From the NCBI GenBank assembly GCA_964484795.1, contig CAZAFN010000016.1, positions 1-35,333 on the forward strand: a stretch of 35,333 nucleotides of DNA, in the 5' to 3' direction. The first letter of the stretch is position 1. Every line of letters begins with the position of its first letter. The translations under genes were made by a program, and so were the position numbers. The notes under the pieces are model-generated. The model was not told where the DNA came from, made no database searches, and saw nothing but the letters and a program-made list of their open reading frames with translations. Source of the DNA: CAZAFN01 sp964484795 (lineage in GTDB: Bacteria > Pseudomonadota > Alphaproteobacteria > Methylaequorales > Methylaequoraceae). This document shows positions 7,358 through 14,606 of this stretch, in pieces.

Positions 7358-8582
7358 TAATTTTAGATCCGCGATAAGCCGGATAAATTGAAGCGATTAG
7401 GCCAACTAAAAAAACTGAGAAAATTATCAGAACAAAATTCATTGTAAAACTAAAACTTGCTTGACTAATGTTTAAAGGTGTTATCATTTGGGTTAAAATA
7501 TTGAAACCCACCAATCCCATCAAAATTCCTAGTATAAGACCGCTAATTACAATAACCATACCTTCAAGAGAAATTATCTTAAATATTCTCTTTTTAGAAT
7601 AGCCAATAGCTCGCAATACAGCTAAATCCCCCATTCTATTTTCAAGATTACTCGCCAATCCGGAGAAAATACTTAAAATAGCCATTGAAACTAATATAGC
7701 TGAAAGGATACCAAAGCTCTTTGATCCTAATCCAAGCATTGATGTAAGACGTGTGATTTCTAAAGAGGGATTGGCAGCTTGCATGGAACTCTCTCGATTA
7801 ATTTGACGAGGAAGATTAATATTGGCAATTGGAGATTTAGTGGTTAGCAGTAAAGCTGTGATTTCAGCTGAGGCTAATTCACTATGATTATTATCATTAT
7901 GTTTTTGATTCTCATGATCATGACTGTGCTGGTCTTCCTCTTCATCAGAATGTTTTTCATTTTGATGATCAACATTCTCAAGCCCATGAATTTCAAGCAC
8001 TGAATTTAGAGAAGTTAAAAGGAGTCTATCAAGGACCGTTCCAGTTGATTTAAGAATACCGGTTACTCTATATTTTTCATCGCCATGAGCATTTCCACCT
8101 TCTAAAAGCCCATGGGATCCATAAAATTCATCATTAATTTTTATCTCAACAGATGATCCAGCTACAATTTCAAATTCCTTCTCCCAAACGCGACCTTCAC
8201 TTAGTTCAGCATTGTAATGATTTATATAGTCAGTGGTAGTACCAATAATTCTATATCTCTTCCAGTTATCACCTAATGCAAGTGGAATAGCCGTTTTTAC
8301 GTGTGGATGTTTAATTAATTCTTCTACTGAATCATAGGGAATGTTACCAGTGGGAAGATCAATGTGATACACAGATGATAAAATCAATTGTAGAGGACTT
8401 CCTTTAGCTCCAACAACTATATCAATGCCTTTACCATCACCACTTAAGCGATCTTGCACATGATTGGAAAATTGTGCAACCAATAAGGCTATGGATACTC
8501 CAAAAGCAGTTAAAAGTACAGATAATGAACTATTTAACCAACGGGATTTTAAGGAGTGGAAAATAAAATTTAAATCAGTCAT
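7326..8582 (-). CDS. FtsX/MacB-like ABC permease with His-rich periplasmic insert
   Basis: The 418-residue protein has the MacB/LolC topology: TM1 at about 17-38, a large periplasmic domain (about 40-285), then three TM segments in the C-terminal FtsX domain (about 288-410, with AVLRAIGYSKKRIF as the cytoplasmic coupling loop). The periplasmic domain carries a His/Asp/Glu-rich insert at residues 206-233 with seven histidines (including HSHDH at 219-223), typical of a zinc-binding loop. MacB-like permeases do not form channels; they act on periplasmic substrates by mechanotransmission. The start overlaps the ATPase stop by 4 bases (ATGA). Together with the Zur box upstream, this suggests zinc-related envelope work rather than drug export. 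Confidence 0.82.
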   Translation of the reverse strand: MTDLNFIFHSLKSRWLNSSLSVLLTAFGVSIALLVAQFSNHVQDRLSGDGKGIDIVVGAKGSPLQLILSSVYHIDLPTGNIPYDSVEELIKHPHVKTAIPLALGDNWKRYRIIGTTTDYINHYNAELSEGRVWEKEFEIVAGSSVEIKINDEFYGSHGLLEGGNAHGDEKYRVTGILKSTGTVLDRLLLTSLNSVLEIHGLENVDHQNEKHSDEEEDQHSHDHENQKHNDNNHSELASAEITALLLTTKSPIANINLPRQINRESSMQAANPSLEITRLTSMLGLGSKSFGILSAILVSMAILSIFSGLASNLENRMGDLAVLRAIGYSKKRIFKIISLEGMVIVISGLILGILMGLVGFNILTQMITPLNISQASFSFTMNFVLIIFSVFLVGLIASIYPAYRGSKISVAKQLSQNM

Positions 8583-9202
8583 ATTGATATTTGCATTACA
8601 TTAAAAAATAGTTTTTTAATCCTTTCATCGTGGGTACAAACAATTAAAGTTGAGTTGGTTTTCTCAACTTGTGAAAATATGAGATTCATAACTTTTTTAG
8701 CATTTACATCATCTAAGGCAGAAGTTGGTTCGTCAGCAAAAATAACTTTTGGATTATTCGCAACTCCACGTGCTATTGCAACACGTTGGGCTTCTCCAAA
8801 GCTTAAATCTCTAGCCATTTGCTTGTTTTTTCCAGAAAGACCAAGATTATTTATTAATTTGCTAACATTTTGAGAGTTAGGATTATTTTGTGCAAGAATT
8901 ATATTTTGTTCCACACTCAAATGTCCAATAAGATGAAGTTTTTGAAAAATAAACCCAAAGTTTTCCGCACGGATTTTGTCAATCTCTTCATTTGATAAGG
9001 AAGAATAATCTTTATTTTCAAATAAAATCATACCAGAAGTTGGTTTTAACAAACCAGATATCAGATTTATAAGAGTAGTTTTACCACAACCAGAAGGGCC
9101 TAATATTAAAAGGTGATTAGATTTTTCTAGGTCAAAATTTTGTTTTCTTAAAATTTCTAGATTTTCTATTTTATATTCAAGATTTTTTATTTTAAAAAGC
9201 AT
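8579..9202 (-). CDS. ABC transporter ATPase of the MacB/LolD type
   Basis: The 207-residue protein is a single nucleotide-binding domain. The Walker A motif is GPSGCGKTT (about 34-42), the Q-loop is FGFIFQKLHLI (about 87), the signature is LSFGEAQRVAIARG (variant of LSGGQ, about 133-146), Walker B is VIFADEPTSALD (about 154-165) and the switch His is THD near 190. The closest subgroup is LolD/MacB ATPases that pair with FtsX-like permeases, and such a permease is the next gene, overlapping by 4 bases. It is the first gene of the operon, starting 33 bases from a perfect Zur-type palindrome. Confidence 0.85.
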   Translation of the reverse strand: MLFKIKNLEYKIENLEILRKQNFDLEKSNHLLILGPSGCGKTTLINLISGLLKPTSGMILFENKDYSSLSNEEIDKIRAENFGFIFQKLHLIGHLSVEQNIILAQNNPNSQNVSKLINNLGLSGKNKQMARDLSFGEAQRVAIARGVANNPKVIFADEPTSALDDVNAKKVMNLIFSQVEKTNSTLIVCTHDERIKKLFFNVMQISI

Positions 9203-9234
9203 ACAAAAGGTAACGTTTATTTTTATTTTTTACT

Positions 9235-9251
9235 ATGTTATAGTATAACAT
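9235..9251. promoter_or_regulatory. Zur operator between zur and the ABC operon
   Basis: ATGTTATAGTATAACAT is a perfect 17-bp inverted repeat centred on G9243. Its core GTTATA-N-TATAAC is the form seen for Zur boxes in proteobacteria and occurs twice more before the TonB receptor gene. It lies 33 bases before the ATPase start and 40 before the zur start. It contains a -10-like hexamer on each strand (TATAGT on plus, TATACT on minus), so one bound repressor could shut both promoters and zur would autoregulate. Zur binding itself is inferred. Confidence 0.8.
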
Positions 9252-9290
9252 TTTAGTAGTTGTTAAATTAAAAAAAATTAAAGTAAGATT

Positions 9291-9719
9291 ATGAATAATT
9301 CTTTAGTAAAAAAGGCAATTAAATTTTGCACTAAGAACAAACATAGGTTGACTTTGCCTAGACTAAATGTCCTTAAAATAATATCTTCTAGTAAGAAACC
9401 CATCAAAGCTTATGAGATTTTAGAAAAACTTGGTCAAGTAATAAAGAATCCTAATCCACCCACTGCTTATCGTGCAATAGAATTTTGGAAAAAATACAAC
9501 TTTATTCATCGTATTGAAAGTTTGAATGCTTATTACATTTGTGAATCTGATCATCTACATAAAGGAGGGCAATTTATGATTTGCACTGATTGCGGGACAG
9601 TAATTGAAACACATTTATGCAAATTACCCGAAGTTTTTAGAAATACTATTAAAAAAAAAATGTTTACTCTAACTAATTGGAATTTAGAAATTAATGGAGT
9701 TTGCAAAAAATGCTCTTGA
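9291..9719 (+). CDS. zur: Zur, zinc-responsive Fur-family repressor
   Basis: The 142-residue protein has the Fur-family layout: a winged-helix DNA-binding domain (about 1-75, with helix NPPTAYRAIEFWKKYNFIHRIE) and a metal-binding dimerisation domain. Structural zinc ligands are C98, C101, C138 and C141 (CTDC and CKKC). H73, C84, H88 or H90, and E106 correspond to the regulatory zinc site of Zur proteins, including the Zur-typical Cys at 84. The sequence around IHRIESLNAYYIC is characteristic of Zur rather than Fur. It is divergent from the ABC operon across a shared palindrome and convergent with the TonB-receptor operon that carries the same boxes. ATG at 9291 follows AAAGTAAG. Confidence 0.88.
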   Translation: MNNSLVKKAIKFCTKNKHRLTLPRLNVLKIISSSKKPIKAYEILEKLGQVIKNPNPPTAYRAIEFWKKYNFIHRIESLNAYYICESDHLHKGGQFMICTDCGTVIETHLCKLPEVFRNTIKKKMFTLTNWNLEINGVCKKCS

Positions 9720-9817
9720 GTTTTTGTTAGTAGAGGTTAAAAAGTAAGGCTTTAAAGGGAATGTAATGTGAAAGTGTTAAATAATGTAAAGAGACAAGCA
9801 AGATTCTAGTTCATTAA

Positions 9818-10459
9818 CTATGCAGAACCATTGATTTTCTTAATTTCATCTAAGAATGATTTATCATCAAGTCGCATTAAAATTGACGAACCATCCTCCA
9901 ATGCAGAGTCAGGCGTGCGATGAAGTATTCCATTGTTACCACCACGAAAAACTGCTATATCCCATTTATTTATATATCTAATAGCTGTTTTATCTTTAAC
10001 AATTTGTTCATTCGGTTTTCCTTTAACAAAAGCATTTCTATCAGCACCTGCATTCGGCAATAGTTCTGTTCCTTGACCAACATAAGTTACTAATAATCTA
10101 AAAGGCACCATATCAACATGGTAACGTTTACAGCCTCTCTTAGATCCAAGCCAATAACTAATGCTTTTTTCTGATTGCATATCGCAAAATATTTTACATA
10201 TATTGCACATATCAACCAACCAATTTTCATAAAATGGATTATATTGAATGTTTTTAGGTATTTCATATTTAAGAAGTTTATGAATATCTTCTTTTGCATG
10301 ATTTTTACGAATATTACCAGATATTGAAAAATGCACTTGATTTAGTTTTTGAAAGAAAAAGTCAGCTTCTGGAGGAACCTCACGTTCTAAGATTCCTATC
10401 AGATCTTTTCTCTTTTTAAAATCTTTAAGAGAATCAATCTTTTTATAATTATAAATCAT
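9818..10459 (-). CDS. DUF1826 protein, third gene of the Zur-boxed receptor operon
   Basis: The 213-residue cytoplasmic protein matches DUF1826, a family of unknown function that recurs in zinc-regulated gene clusters. Visible features are C85-x-x-C88 and C92 in MCNICKIFCDM, C110 just before H114-V-D116 (KRYHVDMVPFRLL), GQGTELLPN (129-136), H180 in GILHRTP and R196 in ILMRLD. The order H-x-D...H...R resembles the metal and 2-oxoglutarate ligands of Fe(II)-dependent oxygenases, but the family has no known activity to my knowledge. It starts 3 bases after the MerC-like gene and ends the operon. Confidence 0.75.
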   Translation of the reverse strand: MIYNYKKIDSLKDFKKRKDLIGILEREVPPEADFFFQKLNQVHFSISGNIRKNHAKEDIHKLLKYEIPKNIQYNPFYENWLVDMCNICKIFCDMQSEKSISYWLGSKRGCKRYHVDMVPFRLLVTYVGQGTELLPNAGADRNAFVKGKPNEQIVKDKTAIRYINKWDIAVFRGGNNGILHRTPDSALEDGSSILMRLDDKSFLDEIKKINGSA

Positions 10460-10462
10460 TTA

Positions 10463-10828
10463 TTAGAAAATTATCTCTGATAGAAAAATAAAACTGTTAA
10501 CGAAATAAAGTGCAGCAGATAAAGTAATGTTGAACTTAATTGTTTTTTTTGTTGAATCACATTGTTGTTCAGGACAACAACCATAATCAGCACATTTTAC
10601 TTTTTTATTATAAATTTCTATGGAAATAAGCATTAAAAAGATTAATGTTGTCAAACTAAAAAGGTAAATTTCAGCAGTTTCTAGTAAGTGAAAATCTAAA
10701 GTTATTGAATCAAAAAAAATAAGATTTGCAAAAAAAGAATTAAAGCTTAAAAAAATAGGAATGCCGCAACAAATTAAATGAGTAAAACCACTTAAAACCA
10801 AAACATATGATGAGCAATATTTAAACAT
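10463..10828 (-). CDS. MerC-like small inner-membrane protein
   Basis: The 121-residue protein has four hydrophobic segments (about 8-30, 33-45, 52-72 and 100-120). The first carries H17-x-x-C20-C21-G-x-P, the MerC-type HLxCCGxP motif. The cytoplasmic loop between TM3 and TM4 has C79, C84, C85 and C90 (KCADYGCCPEQQC). MerC carries mercuric ions across the inner membrane in mercury resistance. Here the position between a Zur-boxed TonB receptor and DUF1826, and the absence of mer genes, suggest a zinc role instead (inferred). It starts 6 bases after the receptor stop and ends 3 bases before DUF1826. Confidence 0.7.
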   Translation of the reverse strand: MFKYCSSYVLVLSGFTHLICCGIPIFLSFNSFFANLIFFDSITLDFHLLETAEIYLFSLTTLIFLMLISIEIYNKKVKCADYGCCPEQQCDSTKKTIKFNITLSAALYFVNSFIFLSEIIF

Positions 10829-10834
10829 CAGTCA

Positions 10835-12799
10835 TCAATAAAATAGTTTTAACATAAACGTAAAACTTCTACCAGGGAGTTGGACTGTGTCTTTTTTTGA
10901 CTCCAAATGACTTCTTCCAACAACATCCAACAGATTTAAAGCTGAAAACATAATATGACCAGATAAAGATGAGTAAGAAAAATCTTTAGTAATGTCAAAG
11001 TCTAAACGAGAATGTCCACCAGTTCTTGTTTGAAATGGTCCAATAAATCCTTTATCAAAGTAATGGTTGTACTTTAAATTAGAATCTAATGTATCACCCA
11101 GTACTTGCAAACCAACGTTTACCTTAGATTGAGGTACTCTTGATATTGCTTTGTCTGTTGAAGTCTTATAACCTTTAATAAAATCTGCCATAAAATTTGT
11201 AAGCAAATCTAAATCATTAACATTGGCAAAATTATACTGACCAGATAATTCTATGCCTGTAAACATCGCATTATACTGTTCATGAATAACATTATTAAAA
11301 TCTTCACCCTCTACAGCTACTGTAGCCCCATCCCTGTCAGCAGCTATGAAATCATCAATATAATTAACGTAAGTCTCTAACTGTACTTTATTTAAGTTTT
11401 CATTATATATGTTCCCTAATGAAAAATTGTACGAACTTTCAGTGTTAAGTGAAATTTCACCATTTTCATAGTTTTCAAGTGCATGATGTGGGCCATCAGC
11501 AAATAATTCAACGGGATTAGGTGCTCTTTGGGTAAAATCAAATCCTATAAATGAAGTATTCTTCTCAAAAAAATTTCTTTTAACTGTAGATGAAAAAGAT
11601 ACTGGAAAGTAACCTCTTTCATGGCTTGAGTTTTTAATATTTACTGATTCAAGCCGACCGCCTAAATCTATTTCATAAGAATTATACTTAAACTTCTCCA
11701 AAGCAAAAACACCATAACTATTTGTTTTTGTTTTTGTTAAGTGGCTTTCTTCATCACCCTCAGCTCCTTGATCAAGGTTTTGGTAATGAAAGCCAATTAG
11801 ACCTTCAGTATTATAAGAAAATAGGGATTTATGATTCAGAGAAGTTTTTATTTCATAAGTATCATTAAAAAACTCTATATTATGTTTATCAGCTAATACT
11901 CTTTCTGCATGACTATATTCAGAAACGGTAGCTTCAAGATTAATTTTTTCAAACAAGTTAGTATCAAGTGATATTCCTGATTTAAAATTTATGGTGTTTC
12001 TTGTGGGATTTAGTGTGGTTCTATTTTCCACACCTTCTCCACCAGGAAGACTGTATTCGGCTTCTAATTTATCTGCGGAAAAACCAAAGTAGTTTTTTCC
12101 ATCATTGTAAGTTAATCCAAATCCCCCAGTAAAACTAGATTTAGCTGAATTATCTTGCTTTGATGAAGTATTGGCTAAATCATAAGATCCAGAACTTAAA
12201 AAGCTACCCATTCCTCTTACTGAAAAATTATCTATTGTCTTACCTCCTTTTAAGGCTGTTTTAAGTTCGCCACCTGAGGTACTGTAACCAAAGTTAGCTT
12301 CAATCTTTTGCTCAACATCTGGTTGATCAATTGCAATTAGAGGATTAACAATATTAACAACTCCTGCAAATGCGTTGTTTCCATATAATAATGTTGCCGG
12401 CCCCTTAATAATTTCTATTTTATCAATTAACATAGGATCATAACCAACAATATGATCTTCACCAAATTCGGATACATCACTCAAAGAACTACTATTTTGT
12501 AAAATCTTTACTCTTGAGTTAGACATACCTCTTATTATAGGACGTGATGCATTTCCTAAACTTGATGATGACATGCCAGGCAAGTCATTTAACATACCTC
12601 CAATGGAATATTGTTTTTTCTTTTCAACATCATGACTTTCAAATAACAAATTACCTCTATCACCTTCAAAATCTAGTGATGGTTTAATTTTGGCGGTAAT
12701 AAAAATATCAGGCGCCACAAATATAGATTCTAATTTTTCAGCATTTGTATGGTTAGCGAAAAGAAGGATTATAGATAATGTAATTATTTTTTGAAGCAT
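10835..12799 (-). CDS. ZnuD-like TonB-dependent outer-membrane receptor
   Basis: The 654-residue protein has a signal peptide (1-20, cut near NAEK), a plug domain (about 45-155; IRGMSNSRVKIL, the segment DVSEFGEDHIVGYDPML, then IEIIKGPATLLYGNNAFAGVVNI) and a 22-strand barrel ending in FTFMLKLFY. The DHxxxxDP stretch in the plug and ELFADGPHHALENYENGE in the barrel resemble ZnuD-type zinc receptors, where a His/Asp-bearing loop captures Zn(II). Two Zur-type palindromes lie upstream. AAGGA precedes the ATG. It is the first gene of an operon with the MerC-like and DUF1826 genes. The substrate is inferred from family and operator; a zincophore is also possible. Confidence 0.87.
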   Translation of the reverse strand: MLQKIITLSIILLFANHTNAEKLESIFVAPDIFITAKIKPSLDFEGDRGNLLFESHDVEKKKQYSIGGMLNDLPGMSSSSLGNASRPIIRGMSNSRVKILQNSSSLSDVSEFGEDHIVGYDPMLIDKIEIIKGPATLLYGNNAFAGVVNIVNPLIAIDQPDVEQKIEANFGYSTSGGELKTALKGGKTIDNFSVRGMGSFLSSGSYDLANTSSKQDNSAKSSFTGGFGLTYNDGKNYFGFSADKLEAEYSLPGGEGVENRTTLNPTRNTINFKSGISLDTNLFEKINLEATVSEYSHAERVLADKHNIEFFNDTYEIKTSLNHKSLFSYNTEGLIGFHYQNLDQGAEGDEESHLTKTKTNSYGVFALEKFKYNSYEIDLGGRLESVNIKNSSHERGYFPVSFSSTVKRNFFEKNTSFIGFDFTQRAPNPVELFADGPHHALENYENGEISLNTESSYNFSLGNIYNENLNKVQLETYVNYIDDFIAADRDGATVAVEGEDFNNVIHEQYNAMFTGIELSGQYNFANVNDLDLLTNFMADFIKGYKTSTDKAISRVPQSKVNVGLQVLGDTLDSNLKYNHYFDKGFIGPFQTRTGGHSRLDFDITKDFSYSSLSGHIMFSALNLLDVVGRSHLESKKDTVQLPGRSFTFMLKLFY

Positions 12800-12816
12800 A
12801 ACTGTCCTTATATGAT

Positions 12817-12829
12817 GTTATATTATAAC
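12817..12829. promoter_or_regulatory. Zur operator, proximal copy, before the TonB receptor
   Basis: GTTATATTATAAC is a perfect 13-bp palindrome centred on 12823, with the same half-sites as the zur/ABC box. It lies 18 bases before the receptor ATG and includes TATAAT on the minus strand, so it probably covers the -10 element. Flanking bases do not extend the symmetry. Confidence 0.75.
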
Positions 12830-12836
12830 GTTTGAT

Positions 12837-12855
12837 AGTGTTATATTATAACACT
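12837..12855. promoter_or_regulatory. Zur operator, distal copy, before the TonB receptor
   Basis: AGTGTTATATTATAACACT is a perfect 19-bp palindrome centred on 12846, with a core identical to the proximal copy. The centre-to-centre distance is 23 bp, about two helical turns, so two dimers could bind on the same face and cooperate. Confidence 0.78.
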
Positions 12856-12888
12856 TATTTTTTTGCAACCCCCTAAATAGTTTTTTAG

Positions 12889-12975
12889 ATAAACTCAAAA
12901 GCGGATGTAAATGGTGATAAAACGTTAGTAGCAAGTAATATGTTAGATATTTTGAATTCAAATCATCTTAAATAA
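12889..12975 (+). pseudogene. Possible EF-hand/dockerin-like gene remnant in the receptor upstream region
   Basis: Between stop codons there is a 28-codon open stretch containing ADVNGDKTLVASNMLDILN, which resembles a calcium-binding D-x-N-x-D loop followed by a helix as in dockerin/EF-hand repeats. It has no start codon and no coding continuation on either side. It may be a decayed gene end or chance. The rest of 12856-13081 holds no recognisable gene. Confidence 0.18.
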
Positions 12976-13081
12976 AAAATTTATCAGTGAAATATCCAGG
13001 AAGAATGTTTGGTTTTTAACAAAATTTATTATTTAAAAAAAATTATAGAATGTTTTGAAGAAGACAAAATAAATTTTACTA

Positions 13082-13564
13082 CTATCTATTTTCTCTTCTC
13101 CAATCTTTTGGCTTTGTAAATGTGCCTTTCCAAATACCCAATTGGTTGTTTTTAGCAAGTAATTCATCTTCAACATAATCCATAGAATAATACCTATAAG
13201 CAATCGCCCATCCAGATTTGACCATTTTCTGATTAATGTCTAAGCCATTAACAAAGCAAATAGCGACAATTCGTTTGTATTTATCAACACCTTTTTGTTT
13301 ACACTGAATTTGTTTACCCTTAACAATAGACTCTAGAAAATTTTTTGACTGTAAACCACACCTATATGATTTTTGATTTACTTCACACTCCTGCTTAATT
13401 TCAGGTGCATCAATTCCATATAGTCTGTATTTATTTCCATTTAAATGTATAGTATCACCGTCAACAATTTTAACCCGTTTATTAATTAACGCGTTATTAT
13501 TTTCAGCATTCAAACCTACAAGACACAAAAGTATAGATATTAAAATTATTATCTTAAATTTCAT
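13082..13564 (-). CDS. Exported thermonuclease (SNase family)
   Basis: The 160-residue protein has a signal peptide (about 1-20, cut after LNA) and one staphylococcal-nuclease domain. VDGDTIHL (about 34-41) gives the calcium-binding Asp residues, YRLYGIDAPE (about 47-56) the Arg, Asp and Glu of the active site, and the segment around YKRIVAICFVNG (about 101-112) the second catalytic Arg region. Four Cys in the mature part could form disulfides. It would hydrolyse DNA or RNA in the periplasm or outside the cell, perhaps for nutrient phosphorus. It stands alone, with more than 100 bases on each side. Confidence 0.85.
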   Translation of the reverse strand: MKFKIIILISILLCLVGLNAENNNALINKRVKIVDGDTIHLNGNKYRLYGIDAPEIKQECEVNQKSYRCGLQSKNFLESIVKGKQIQCKQKGVDKYKRIVAICFVNGLDINQKMVKSGWAIAYRYYSMDYVEDELLAKNNQLGIWKGTFTKPKDWRRENR

Positions 13565-13685
13565 ATTTTTAATAATATCTTGTCTTTACTTTAATTCATA
13601 AAATAAACCAACATATCAAATTCAATATATAATATATAAGTTTATGTTTACCTTGTAAGTAATTGAATTATAGGGTAATCCTATT

Positions 13686-13943
13686 TTATCTATTGTTTGC
13701 ATAGATTCTTTTACTTTTTATTTCATCTAATTTATTGCCATAAAATTTACCCCAACCAATTGGAGATTTTTTGTTGCATACCCACTGAGGGGTTTTAATA
13801 TTTGAAATAAAATTACAATCAAATCTAAATAATTGCTTTTCATAGAATTCTTTGATTTTTTTCTCTTGATCCAAACTATTTGCTATTAATTGAAAACTAA
13901 TTAACAAAAGCAAGAGTGTTAATAATGGTGATTTTTTTTTCAT
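13686..13943 (-). CDS. Small exported protein of unknown function
   Basis: This 85-residue protein is not recognised. Residues 1-22 are a signal peptide (MKKKSPLLTLLLLLISFQLIANS). The mature part of about 63 residues is basic, with two Cys (FDCNF and WVCNK), a likely single disulfide. It is separated by 121 bases from the nuclease gene upstream on the same strand, and it reads away from the membrane protein gene at 14139. No function can be assigned. Confidence 0.5.
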   Translation of the reverse strand: MKKKSPLLTLLLLLISFQLIANSLDQEKKIKEFYEKQLFRFDCNFISNIKTPQWVCNKKSPIGWGKFYGNKLDEIKSKRIYANNR

Positions 13944-14138
13944 TTAATTTTTCTTCTAGTCCATAAGCGTTCAATGAAAAGTATTAAAAAACTTATTATT
14001 AGTAAAATTTATTTTTTGAACTTATGTTATTGATTTTATAAATATTAAAAACCTACAATATGATTTATTATTTGACTATTACTGAAGAATAAACATATAG
14101 TTTAATTTTAGTTTTCTATCTAGATGTGGAGGTGAGTG

Positions 14139-14546
14139 ATGGAGATACTCTTAATAGGTGCAACACTGTGCATTTCAGCGTTAATTTTTTCTGCGTGGGT
14201 GATGACTTTTGCCAAATGGTTTCCAATTAAGGGATTGGATGAAAAAATTCCTGATTACAAAACTTTAATTAGAGCTCATGTTGATTATGCACTAATGGCA
14301 TTATTTGGCTTGGGGTTTTATGGACTTGGTATCGATTTAAATGTTTTTGGTTGTTGGTGCCTGGCTATTGGAGGTTTTTCAAACCCTACAGTGTTTGTGA
14401 TTGCCGCATTTGATCCAGATAATTTTTGGAAAAAACCCATTGTTAAAGTGTATACAGCCATAAGTTTTATAATTACTACTATTGGGTTTTCAATATTAAC
14501 ATTTAATGTGGTAACTTATGCATTAAATTTTAGTCCATTTATGTAA
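14139..14546 (+). CDS. Four-helix integral membrane protein of unknown function
   Basis: The protein of about 135 residues has four hydrophobic segments (about 3-24, 48-66, 72-92 and 107-130) and short loops with charged clusters (KGLDEKIPDYKTLIRAHVDYAL). A strong GGAGG at 14128-14132 is spaced 6 bases from the ATG at 14139, which is preferred over the in-frame GTG at 14136. H48 and D50 lie at the start of TM2 and C73/C75 in TM3. I do not recognise the family. It stands alone between two minus-strand genes. Confidence 0.6.
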   Translation: MEILLIGATLCISALIFSAWVMTFAKWFPIKGLDEKIPDYKTLIRAHVDYALMALFGLGFYGLGIDLNVFGCWCLAIGGFSNPTVFVIAAFDPDNFWKKPIVKVYTAISFIITTIGFSILTFNVVTYALNFSPFM

Positions 14547-14606
14547 TAAGCAGACGGCAACTGTTAAATTTAAGCTTTACTAATTTAAGAGATTTTTTAT
14601 ATTTTT

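Noticed and set aside
7326..9202. LolCDE lipoprotein-sorting system
   Set aside because: There is one FtsX-like permease rather than LolC/LolE, the insert is His-rich, and the third gene is DUF3299 under a Zur box, so a separate MacB-like complex is more likely.
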